Origin: Paenibacillus fonticola DSM 21315 | GTDB taxonomy: Bacteria; Bacillota; Bacilli; Paenibacillales; Paenibacillaceae | NCBI RefSeq assembly: GCF_000381905.1 | Contig: NZ_KB907289.1 | Span: forward strand, 1 to 38,226 | Reading direction: 5' to 3' | DNA: 38,226 bases | Part shown: positions 1 through 5,934 of the stretch, one piece after another | Position numbering within the stretch: position 1 is the stretch's first letter | Layout: every line of letters starts with the position of its first letter | The notes under the pieces: model-generated | What the model was told of the DNA's origin: nothing | Database searches by the model: none | What the model saw: only the letters and a program-made list of their open reading frames with translations | Made by a program: the position numbers and the translations under genes

Positions 1-145
1 GTTCTTTGATGAGTTTACGAAGTGCCGCCGCCGAATGTGGAATGCTCCCGTAATAGCGAGGGGCTTCCCCGGTTGAATCCGCAATGGCCACCGAAATTTT
101 TGCTTTGGATACATCTAAACCGACGAATTTTGTGATAGACTGCAT
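1..145 (-). CDS. IS110-family transposase, N-terminal fragment
   Basis: The start ATG lies at 143-145 on the minus strand, preceded by an AAAGGAGAGC ribosome site. The protein begins MQSITKFVGLDVSKEKISVA, and the VGLDVSK segment is the first acidic motif of the DEDD (RuvC-like) catalytic domain of IS110 transposases. The reading frame runs off the window edge, so nothing can be said about the C-terminal serine-containing Tnp domain. The protein fragment is the same as that at the right end over the compared length. IS110 enzymes use a bridge RNA to recognise donor and target DNA; that is family knowledge, not seen here. Confidence 0.82.
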   Translation of the reverse strand, partial: MQSITKFVGLDVSKAKISVAIADSTGEAPRYYGSIPHSAAALRKLIKE

Positions 146-429
146 AGTATCAGCTCTCCTTTGCTATGTAGCTCTGAAATGGTTGGTCTTTCCACTTTCC
201 ATTTTAACCTACGAGATGTAGCAATGTGGAGGGCTGTCTGTTTATCGTTCATCATAGCTAGAATCAAACAACAGTCGCTGATAAGCGTGACTGCGTGGCC
301 ATCGTAAATACTTAGTATAGGATGCAGAAATCTGTATATGTTCTGCAGGGTGAAGGAAAATATAGGCGTTATTTCAGGCCTGGGGCTTTCACTGTAATTT
401 TCGGGTAATTAAATCATGACCACCCGTCC
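146..429 (-). ncRNA. Candidate bridge-RNA region of left IS110 copy, with internal deletion
   Basis: IS110-group elements encode their bridge RNA in the non-coding region before the transposase gene. This 284-bp stretch holds a hairpin at 324-346 (stem GCAGAA/TTCTGC, 11-nt loop). The same stem occurs in the right copy with a different 9-nt loop. Relative to the right copy this region lacks roughly 70 bp near 280, so the RNA may be defective. RNA ends and pairing to the flanks were not determined. Confidence 0.4.
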
Positions 430-924
430 AAAGAGTGGGAGGTGCTTGTGGGGGATAATCCCCTGTTGCCAAACTGCGCCTAAAGACGCGAGCCTGACCA
501 CAAATCTGTTCAAGCTCAGTGTTATTTGTTGCGGGTGGAGGGTTCGTTAATGATCTTTGAAAGGCATGCGCAATTAAAGTATAAATATGGGAATCGAAAA
601 TTCTGGGCAGAAGGATATTATGTACAGTGAGCCTAAATGAAGCAACTGTAGCCAAATACATTCGTAAACAAGAAGCACATGATCACTTTCACTTACCAGT
701 TAAACTTGTTTATTTCTTCCTTGCTCTTGTTGCTACTGAACGGATCTTTATACTCTTTTACACTCAGCTTATCTATGGCTTCCGTTAAATGCTTATCTTA
801 GGAAAATAACATGTCTTTTAACGGTTTGGAGAGATGGCTTTTGAAGAAAATAACATAATCCCATAATGCTACTGTTATAATAGCGAAGAATTCATGCAAT
901 CGGGTTTATGCTAGGGGGAGTGAA
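430..924. other. Gene-poor AT-rich stretch next to IS110
   Basis: No convincing complete gene is visible in these 495 bases. A reading frame on the minus strand between 389 and 661 crosses the IS110 boundary and looks accidental. The only coding-like signal is a short open tail at 693-797 on the minus strand, listed separately. A small perfect palindrome GGGGATAATCCCC type lies near 452-465, close to the IS end. The stretch probably consists of debris left by insertions. Confidence 0.5.
693..797 (-). pseudogene. Possible C-terminal gene remnant
   Basis: On the minus strand a 34-codon open stretch ends in TAA at 693-695 and contains the coding-like segment LTEAIDKLSVKEYKDPFSS followed by a lysine-rich tail. 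It has no start codon and is preceded by a stop codon. It may be the tail of a gene disrupted before or by the IS110 insertion. The family is not recognised, and chance is a real alternative. Confidence 0.22.
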
Positions 925-990
925 ATGGGCTGTCATAGTTTTTTTGTGGGGCAAACGAACATAGTATATAGCCGAGCTAATAATGTATGA
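925..990 (+). CDS. Possible 21-residue peptide upstream of the ATP-grasp gene
   Basis: A GGGGGAG ribosome site four bases before ATG at 925 opens a 21-codon frame reading MGCHSFFVGQTNIVYSRANN then V and stop. It lies about 115 bases before the ATP-grasp ligase and in the same direction. Some ATP-grasp enzymes modify small precursor peptides, but nothing here, such as a conserved core motif or a leader, shows that this is a substrate. It could equally be a random frame with a fortuitous ribosome site. Confidence 0.2.
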   Translation: MGCHSFFVGQTNIVYSRANNV

Positions 991-1106
991 TCAATTAGAA
1001 TTATATGTAACTATTTTCCGGGAATTTGTATATTAATCATTGACTAGGATTTTTGGGGGGATATAATAATGAACTAAAAGTAATAAATGGAGGTAAACTT
1101 CATAAA

Positions 1107-2360
1107 ATGGAACATATTATTTTTATTGAGGCTACTATAACTGGCGCTGGTCTAAAGGCGGCTCAAACTGCTAAAAACAAGGGAGTTTATGTGACTTTAT
1201 TCACAAAGAAAGGAAAGGAATATTATAAAAGAGAACTGGGGCAGAACGGAATATTGCAGTTTCTTGATAAGATTATAGATGTGGACACAAACGATATCTC
1301 TAGTTTATGTGAAGCAGCAAATCAATTACATCAGGAACATCCGATTACTGCTGTGACTACAACAGCCGATTTTTATGTTCCGCAGGCGGCTGCAATGGCG
1401 GAATTTTTACAACTACCCTCCATGCCATATGAAGCTGCTCTTAAGGCGAGAAATAAATATAAAATGAGAATGGAACTGAAAAAAAATGCGCCAGAATTAA
1501 ATCCTCCCTTTTTTTTAGTTGATACTGCTGATAAAGCTTTAGAAAAAGCCTTATTGTTAGGTTATCCGTTAATAATGAAACCTCAAGATGAGAATGACAG
1601 TTTGGACGTTATTTTAATACATAATGAAAATGAGTTACTGCAAAACTTTTACCGCATAACATCTAAATCGGAAAATCGGGCAGGACAAGTAAAGGCTTCC
1701 GGGGGCCTTCTTCTTGAAGCATATATTTCTGGTGAAGAGTACAGTGTGGAAACATTTCAAGGGGCAGACGATCAGCCCATACAGCTCATGGGCATAACAA
1801 AAAAGTTCTTAATCGGTACTTCAAGAGGACATTTTATTGAAGTTGGTCACTCTTTTCCCGTTCCCGATCCACAGAATTTGTTGTTTAACGCTGTTTCAAA
1901 AGCATTAAGGATACTCGGAATTCATTCTGCCGCATGTCATTCTGAAGTGAAGTTTGTTAATGGTCAGCCGGTAATTATTGAAATTAATCCTAGATTGGCT
2001 GGCGGAGGTATTGGCAGCCACGTCATTGAGCTAGCAACCGGAATCAATCCTTTAGATATCGTTATAGATATCGCCCGAGGTATGTCACCGACATGGGATG
2101 TACATGAGGAATATGGAGCAGCTATTTACAAGCTCACCAGCCCAAAGAACGGAGTTATTAAAACGCTTCCAGATCTATCCTTTTTGGACAAAGCAGATAT
2201 ACAGGAATACGACATTCCATTGAAAATAGGACAAGAAGTGCGAGTGCCTATGTGTAATGCAGACCTTTTAGGATATGTTGTTACAAAAGCAAGTAATGCT
2301 AGCGAAGCTTTGAAAGCCTCCAAACAATTCATAGAATCTATTACTTTTGAGATTGAATAA
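1107..2360 (+). CDS. ATP-grasp domain ligase (amino-acid ligase-like)
   Basis: A 417-residue cytosolic protein with an N-terminal pre-ATP-grasp Rossmann-like part (IEATITGAGLKAAQTAKNKG), a central ATP-binding part (YPLIMKPQDENDS, in which the lysine would contact ATP), and the magnesium-binding motif EINPRLAGG, with N294 and R296. ATP-grasp ligases join a carboxylate, activated as acyl-phosphate, to an amine or thiol. Length and layout fit the stand-alone L-amino-acid (dipeptide) ligase or BacD-like group, but the substrate cannot be read from sequence. I chose ATG 1107 because GGAGGT lies before it at about 1088, although the spacing is long; an in-frame TTG at 1053 would put that ribosome site inside the gene. 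It stands alone, with gene debris on both sides, which suggests an acquired accessory gene. Confidence 0.8.
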   Translation: MEHIIFIEATITGAGLKAAQTAKNKGVYVTLFTKKGKEYYKRELGQNGILQFLDKIIDVDTNDISSLCEAANQLHQEHPITAVTTTADFYVPQAAAMAEFLQLPSMPYEAALKARNKYKMRMELKKNAPELNPPFFLVDTADKALEKALLLGYPLIMKPQDENDSLDVILIHNENELLQNFYRITSKSENRAGQVKASGGLLLEAYISGEEYSVETFQGADDQPIQLMGITKKFLIGTSRGHFIEVGHSFPVPDPQNLLFNAVSKALRILGIHSAACHSEVKFVNGQPVIIEINPRLAGGGIGSHVIELATGINPLDIVIDIARGMSPTWDVHEEYGAAIYKLTSPKNGVIKTLPDLSFLDKADIQEYDIPLKIGQEVRVPMCNADLLGYVVTKASNASEALKASKQFIESITFEIE

Positions 2361-2388
2361 TTATACGTTTATATAAGAAAGGGTTTGA

Positions 2389-2630
2389 AGTATAGAAGTA
2401 CAAAAGAGATTCGGAGATCATATTGTTTTAGGACTGGATTTTACACTAGAGTTCGTTCGTGAATAATACCCGATAATTTTAATAAGTTTTTATACGATCT
2501 GGCTTTTTATCATCTAAATAAAAGTAATTACGGAAACGGATTCAAATACATGATGCACGGACTGGAAAATTCCGCCTCAGTAAATAAAATCCATATTGCA
2601 CCAAGTGCATATTCTGGAAAGAATCAATAA
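2389..2630 (+). pseudogene. Decayed gene fragment with frame break, TPR-like tail
   Basis: Two coding-like stretches in different frames follow each other. The first (2389-2466) reads IEVQKRFGDHIVLGLDFTLE and ends in TAA. The second (open from 2463, ending TAA 2628-2630) contains DNFNKFLYDLAFYHLNKSN and a further helix-like segment. The second resembles a tetratricopeptide-type helical repeat of the kind found at the C-terminus of Gram-positive peptide-responsive regulators, but this is a weak impression. No start codon or ribosome site is evident. I read it as a broken gene tail; chance cannot be excluded. Confidence 0.3.
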
Positions 2631-2645
2631 CGAATAGATGAAATA

Positions 2646-2665
2646 AGAGCAAGGATCCTTGTTTT
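2646..2665 (+). terminator. Short palindrome with T-run
   Basis: The perfect palindrome CAAGGATCCTTG (2650-2661) is followed by TTTT. It could be a weak terminator for the upstream debris or simply a short palindrome. The same CAAGGAT/ATCCTTG arms form the stronger terminator after the antitoxin gene at 3575-3609. Confidence 0.3.
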
Positions 2666-2752
2666 AGTGTGCGACTCATGGCGGTTACTTCAACAAGGAA
2701 CTTTGATAAGTATGTTGTTTATTTTTTTACAGTGATTTTTTGTCAAAGTAGA

Positions 2753-2800
2753 TTGATTGTTTATAACGTTTGTGTTATATTATAACCAAGTTGTTATAAT
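2753..2800 (+). promoter_or_regulatory. Promoter and palindromic operator of the toxin-antitoxin operon
   Basis: TTGATT (2753-2758) and TATATT (2776-2781) are spaced by 17 bp, a good sigma-A promoter. Overlapping the -10 region are alternating TTATAAC/GTTATA half-sites (TTATAAC at 2761, GTTATA at 2774, TATAAC at 2781, GTTATAA at 2793). Antitoxins of this kind usually bind such inverted repeats and repress their own operon, so this is the likely operator. Confidence 0.55.
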
Positions 2801-2832
2801 TGAATATAGTGTATAGAAAGCGGGGCATTAGA

Positions 2833-3195
2833 TTGTATAAGATTTTGTTATACGAAGATGCCCGTGGGAATAGTCCGCTTGCTAACTTTATTGCTGAGCT
2901 AGATCGTAAGGCGCCTACGGATAAAGCTGCACGAAACTTATTAAAAAAGTTTTATTATTCCGTAGAGTTGCTTAGACAAAATGGTACAAGATGTGGCGAA
3001 AAGTTTACCAAGCAGATTGACGGGAAACTTTGGGAGTTGCGGCCAGATGATTACCGAGTATTTTTCTTTATGTGGAATGGGAATCATATTGTTTTACTGC
3101 ATGGTTTCAGAAAAACATCAAACAGGACACCTAATCTTGAAATTGAGAAGGCTAAGCAAGAAATGGAAAGCTGGAATACCCGTTACTTAACTTAG
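2833..3195 (+). CDS. higB: HigB/RelE-type mRNA interferase toxin (phage Gp49-like family)
   Basis: A protein of about 120 residues beginning MYKILLYEDARGNSPLANFI, with the central basic stretch KKFYYSVELLRQNGTRCGE, the strand KLWELRPDDYRVFFF, and the C-terminal HIVLLHGFRKTSNRTP. These match the RelE-fold HigB/Gp49 family (the DUF891 type), in which basic and aromatic residues near the C-terminus cleave mRNA at the ribosome. TTG 2833 is preferred because the family usually starts at MYKI and a GCGGGG site precedes it; GTG 2809 or TTG 2800 would add a basic, non-conserved head. The gene precedes its HTH antitoxin, the toxin-first order typical of higBA. Confidence 0.82.
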   Translation: MYKILLYEDARGNSPLANFIAELDRKAPTDKAARNLLKKFYYSVELLRQNGTRCGEKFTKQIDGKLWELRPDDYRVFFFMWNGNHIVLLHGFRKTSNRTPNLEIEKAKQEMESWNTRYLT

Positions 3196-3258
3196 TAAAC
3201 ATACTAAAATAGCATTATTTAATGCAACATAAACTAGAAATGAAAGGTAGGGTAAACC

Positions 3259-3552
3259 ATGAGAAGTTGGGACGATGTAAAGAAAAATATTTCGTCGCTC
3301 CCAGATTATGAGAAAAATGGACTTGAATTTACCGCTTATTTAGTTTCTAATCTAATTCAACGACGTCATGAACTGGGATTTACTCAAGAGGAAGTAGCTG
3401 AGCTTACTGGTCTTAAGCAATCAGCAATTGCTCGAATTGAAAGTGCTCGGATTGTTCCTAAGATAGATACGATCCAGACAATTGCTAAGGCTCTAGGTTT
3501 AAAGCTTGAATTGGTAATTGACGAAGACGCAGCTACAGTTGCAACGGTTTGA
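3259..3552 (+). CDS. higA: HigA-type antitoxin, XRE-family HTH protein
   Basis: A 97-residue protein with a short N-terminal segment and a lambda-repressor-type helix-turn-helix at about residues 35-87 (RRHELGFTQEEVAELTGLKQ, then SAIARIESARIVPKIDTIQ). It would bind and neutralise the upstream RelE-fold toxin and repress the operon through the palindromic half-sites near the promoter. AAGGTAGGG lies before ATG 3259. It lies 63 bp after the toxin gene and is followed by a clear terminator at 3575-3609, so the two genes form a self-contained operon. Confidence 0.85.
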   Translation: MRSWDDVKKNISSLPDYEKNGLEFTAYLVSNLIQRRHELGFTQEEVAELTGLKQSAIARIESARIVPKIDTIQTIAKALGLKLELVIDEDAATVATV

Positions 3553-3574
3553 AATATGAAAGACATAACGAAAT

Positions 3575-3609
3575 AAAACAAGGATCCTCGCCAGAGAATC
3601 CTTGTTTTT
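3575..3609 (+). terminator. Rho-independent terminator of the toxin-antitoxin operon
   Basis: AAAACAAGGAT (3575-3585) pairs with ATCCTTGTTTTT (3598-3609), leaving a 12-base loop. The stem is 11 bp and the right arm ends in five T, giving a U-tail. It lies 22 bp after the antitoxin stop codon. Confidence 0.75.
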
Positions 3610-3665
3610 ATGCTCGTTGTATTCTAGATTATTTCTTATCTCTAATCGTATCAATTGACTGTCAC

Positions 3666-4769
3666 TCACTCCCCCAACTCCCTGCTCACCTCGGCCAAAG
3701 CCGCTCCAATGACTTGGTGCATGTCATAGTATTTGTAGGTGGCAAGGCGTCCCCCGAAAATGACGCGTTGCTCGCTGTCGGCTAGCGCTTTGTATTTCCT
3801 GTAGATTTCATTGTTTTTATCGTCATTGATCGGGTAATAGGGCTCGTCGCCCGGCTTCCACTCTGTGGGGTACTCCTCGGTAATGACCGTTTTGTCCTGC
3901 GTGCCGAATTCAAAATGCTTATGCTCAATGATCCGCGTATACGGCGTCTCCGGGTCCGTGTAATTGACGACGGCATTGCCTTGGTAGTTGGCCGTATCGT
4001 GCAGCACCTTCGTTTCGAACTGCAGGCTCCGGTATTCGAGCACGCCGTATTCGTAATCGTAATATTGGTCGATCATACCGGTATACACGACTTTATGGGA
4101 GCATTGGAGCCAGTCTTCTTTGCGATCAAAAAAATCGACGTTCAGCTTGACCTCGATACCCTCCAGCATCTTATCGATGATCGTTCCATAACCGCCGATC
4201 GGAATACCCTGGTAGCGGTCATTGAAGTAGTTGTTGTCATAAGTGAAGCGGACGGGGAGCCGTTTGATGATGAAGGAAGGCAAGTCCTTGGCCGATCTTC
4301 CCCATTGCTTCTCGGTATAGCCTTTGATCAGTTTTTCGTATATATCGGTTCCGACAAGCGAAATCGCTTGTTCCTCCAAGTTTCTCGGCTCGGTGATGCC
4401 GGCGGCCTGCCTTTGCTCCTCGATTTTGAGCTTGGCTTCGTCCGGGGTGACGACACCCCACAGCTTATTGAAGGTGTTCATGTTGAAGGGCAGATTATAT
4501 AGCTCCCCTTTATAATTGGCGATGGGTGAATTAGTGTACCGGTTGAATTCGGCGAATTGGTTCACATAATCCCATATGGCCTTGCTGTTCGTGTGAAAAA
4601 TATGAGCCCCGTACTTGTGTACGTGGATGCCCTCGATTTCTTCCGTATATATGTTCCCGCCGATGTGGTTTCTTTTGTCGATGACTAGGCATTTCTTTCC
4701 TCTTTTTCCCGCTTCATAAGCGAATGTTGCTCCAAATAATCCTGCACCCACAATCAAATAGTGATACAT
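3666..4769 (-). CDS. glf: UDP-galactopyranose mutase
   Basis: A 367-residue flavoenzyme that converts UDP-galactopyranose to UDP-galactofuranose, the donor for Galf-containing surface glycans. The N-terminal FAD-binding motif VGAGLFGATFAYEAGKRGKK and the following VIDKRNHIGGNIYTE are diagnostic, as are HKYGAHIFHTNSKAIWDYV, KGYTEKQWGRSAKDLP and the C-terminal GGRLATYKYYDMHQVIGAAL. Length is that of full bacterial Glf. The start ATG (4767-4769) has AAGGAGA upstream. It is transcribed away from the LysR regulator gene. No other galactofuranose gene is adjacent, but the neighbouring glycan block could use such a donor. That link is inference. Confidence 0.95.
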   Translation of the reverse strand: MYHYLIVGAGLFGATFAYEAGKRGKKCLVIDKRNHIGGNIYTEEIEGIHVHKYGAHIFHTNSKAIWDYVNQFAEFNRYTNSPIANYKGELYNLPFNMNTFNKLWGVVTPDEAKLKIEEQRQAAGITEPRNLEEQAISLVGTDIYEKLIKGYTEKQWGRSAKDLPSFIIKRLPVRFTYDNNYFNDRYQGIPIGGYGTIIDKMLEGIEVKLNVDFFDRKEDWLQCSHKVVYTGMIDQYYDYEYGVLEYRSLQFETKVLHDTANYQGNAVVNYTDPETPYTRIIEHKHFEFGTQDKTVITEEYPTEWKPGDEPYYPINDDKNNEIYRKYKALADSEQRVIFGGRLATYKYYDMHQVIGAALAEVSRELGE

Positions 4770-4890
4770 GATGAGTCTCCTTAATAGCCTTTTTTAAATT
4801 AGTTGTATTATACTATATATCTTAGTAGCAATACCGATCAATAGCCGAAGCGATAAAAGCTGGTGTGTACGCCTGCAGCAAGGAGGTTAT
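4770..4890. promoter_or_regulatory. Divergent promoter region between glf and the LysR gene
   Basis: The 121-bp AT-rich gap carries TATAAT on the minus strand (4807-4812), a good -10 for glf, though its -35 is weak. The LysR ribosome site AAGGAGG lies at about 4881. LysR regulators often control a divergent neighbour through such a gap, but I could not define a convincing T-N11-A operator. Confidence 0.4.
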
Positions 4891-5772
4891 ATGAATACAG
4901 AAGGACTGGATTATTTCATAAAAGTATATGAGAAAAAAAGTATAACCGGGGCTGCCAAGGATCTGTACATTACCCCGCAAGGCATAAGTAAGACGATCAA
5001 GCAGCTGGAGATGGAATTGGAGACGGAGCTGTTCTACCGGGGCCCGCGTGGGATGGAAGCGACTGAAACGGGCGAGTTATTGTATGCGAGAGCCAAACAT
5101 ATCAAGTACTTGATGGATGATATCAAGAAGGAAATCAGCATTATCGGCGGCAGAAAGCGCGTCTTGAACGTTGTCATCAATTATTCGGCTACCGCATTGC
5201 TCCCTGTGGATTATTTATATCAAGTGACCGAAATACATCCCGATATTAAGATCAAGATCAAAGAGTATCCTGATGAATACCCGATCGAGCAGCTGTTTCA
5301 AGAAGAAGTGGATGTTGGTTTGGTGCTCGGATACCAGGACTTGGAAAACTTCGAATTCGAGTTAATTACTTCAGGGGAGAGCGTAGCTGTCGTCTCTAAC
5401 AGCCATGCGCTGGCCCTTAAAGACGAAATCTCCATCTTGGAGTTGGAGCACGAGTCTTTAGTCATCAAGCCGATCGAGAACGAGAAGGAGCACAGTTTTT
5501 TGGCTAAGTGCCAGGAGAATGGATTTACTCCCAACGTGAAGCATGAATACGGCAGCATGGCAACGGCACATAGACTATGCGAAAGAAACGGATACGTGGC
5601 GATATCGATAGACTTTGTGGAGGAAGAATATGATCACGAAAGCTTAAAAGTAATTCGATTGAAAGAGAAAATCCCGCAAAATGTGTATCTGGTTTGGAGA
5701 AAAAGCGGGATTAATTCCAAGGTCATTTCTTTATTACAAAGTTATATTAAACGGAAGAGAAAGCCGCTTTGA
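4891..5772 (+). CDS. LysR-family transcriptional regulator
   Basis: A 293-residue regulator with an N-terminal winged HTH (about residues 1-60: YEKKSITGAAKDLYITPQGI, then SKTIKQLEMELETELFYR), a linker helix, and a two-lobed substrate-binding-like effector domain (about 90-290). The effector is unknown. AAGGAGG precedes ATG 4891. It is divergent from glf and upstream of the GH3 block, separated from it by a terminator that overlaps its own stop codon. It may regulate glf or the glycan genes; which is not shown by sequence. Nothing looks truncated. Confidence 0.9.
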   Translation: MNTEGLDYFIKVYEKKSITGAAKDLYITPQGISKTIKQLEMELETELFYRGPRGMEATETGELLYARAKHIKYLMDDIKKEISIIGGRKRVLNVVINYSATALLPVDYLYQVTEIHPDIKIKIKEYPDEYPIEQLFQEEVDVGLVLGYQDLENFEFELITSGESVAVVSNSHALALKDEISILELEHESLVIKPIENEKEHSFLAKCQENGFTPNVKHEYGSMATAHRLCERNGYVAISIDFVEEEYDHESLKVIRLKEKIPQNVYLVWRKSGINSKVISLLQSYIKRKRKPL

Positions 5773-5802
5773 TGTGCGAATGCCCGTCATAGCGGCTTTT
5801 TT
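5760..5802 (+). terminator. Terminator after the LysR gene
   Basis: AAAGCCGCT (5760-5768) pairs with AGCGGCTTT within 5791-5799, followed by TTT. The left arm lies inside the last codons of the LysR gene. Confidence 0.75.
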
Positions 5803-5809
5803 CGATCTA

Positions 5810-5840
5810 AACTAAAAGTTACCCCCTTTAACTTTTGGTT
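5810..5840 (+). promoter_or_regulatory. 31-bp dyad operator, copy 1
   Basis: AACTAAAAGTTA and TAACTTTTGGTT flank CCCCCTT. The arms are inverted repeats matching at 11 of 12 positions. A copy identical at 27 of 31 positions and with the same total length lies at 10045-10075, upstream of the second GH3 gene. Both are followed by GAT and then a CAATTA/CAGTTA element 17 bp after the overlapping TTGATR. This is a strong candidate binding site for a shared regulator, just upstream of or overlapping a -35 region. Confidence 0.6.
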
Positions 5841-5934
5841 GATGGCTTTATGATTTGAAATCAATTAACCTTTACTTAACCAATCTGTCTTGTGTATAGC
5901 AGTGTTCATCAACTAAAACTAGAGGGGCTGTATC

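Larger units (their letters stand above)
1..429 (-). mobile_element. IS110-family element, 5' part, truncated by window edge
   Basis: Positions 1-429 on the minus strand match the last 494 bases of the window in inverted orientation, with small differences. Shared sequence stops at about 429 (GGACGGGTGG read on the minus strand), which I take as the element's left end. The copy includes an upstream non-coding stretch and the first 48 codons of the transposase. Compared with the right copy, roughly 70 bp of the non-coding stretch are missing near position 280. The element identity rests on the transposase N-terminus. Confidence 0.8.

Noticed and set aside
430..480. Extension of the left IS110 element beyond 429
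   Set aside because: The two copies share no sequence past GGACGGGTGG, so the flank is unique DNA.
389..661. 90-residue reading frame on the minus strand
   Set aside because: It crosses the IS110 boundary at 429, has no good ribosome site, and its composition is proline/threonine-rich without a family pattern.
3915..4502. Long open frame opposite glf
   Set aside because: It is the antisense shadow of the well-supported glf gene, with no ribosome site or recognisable motif.
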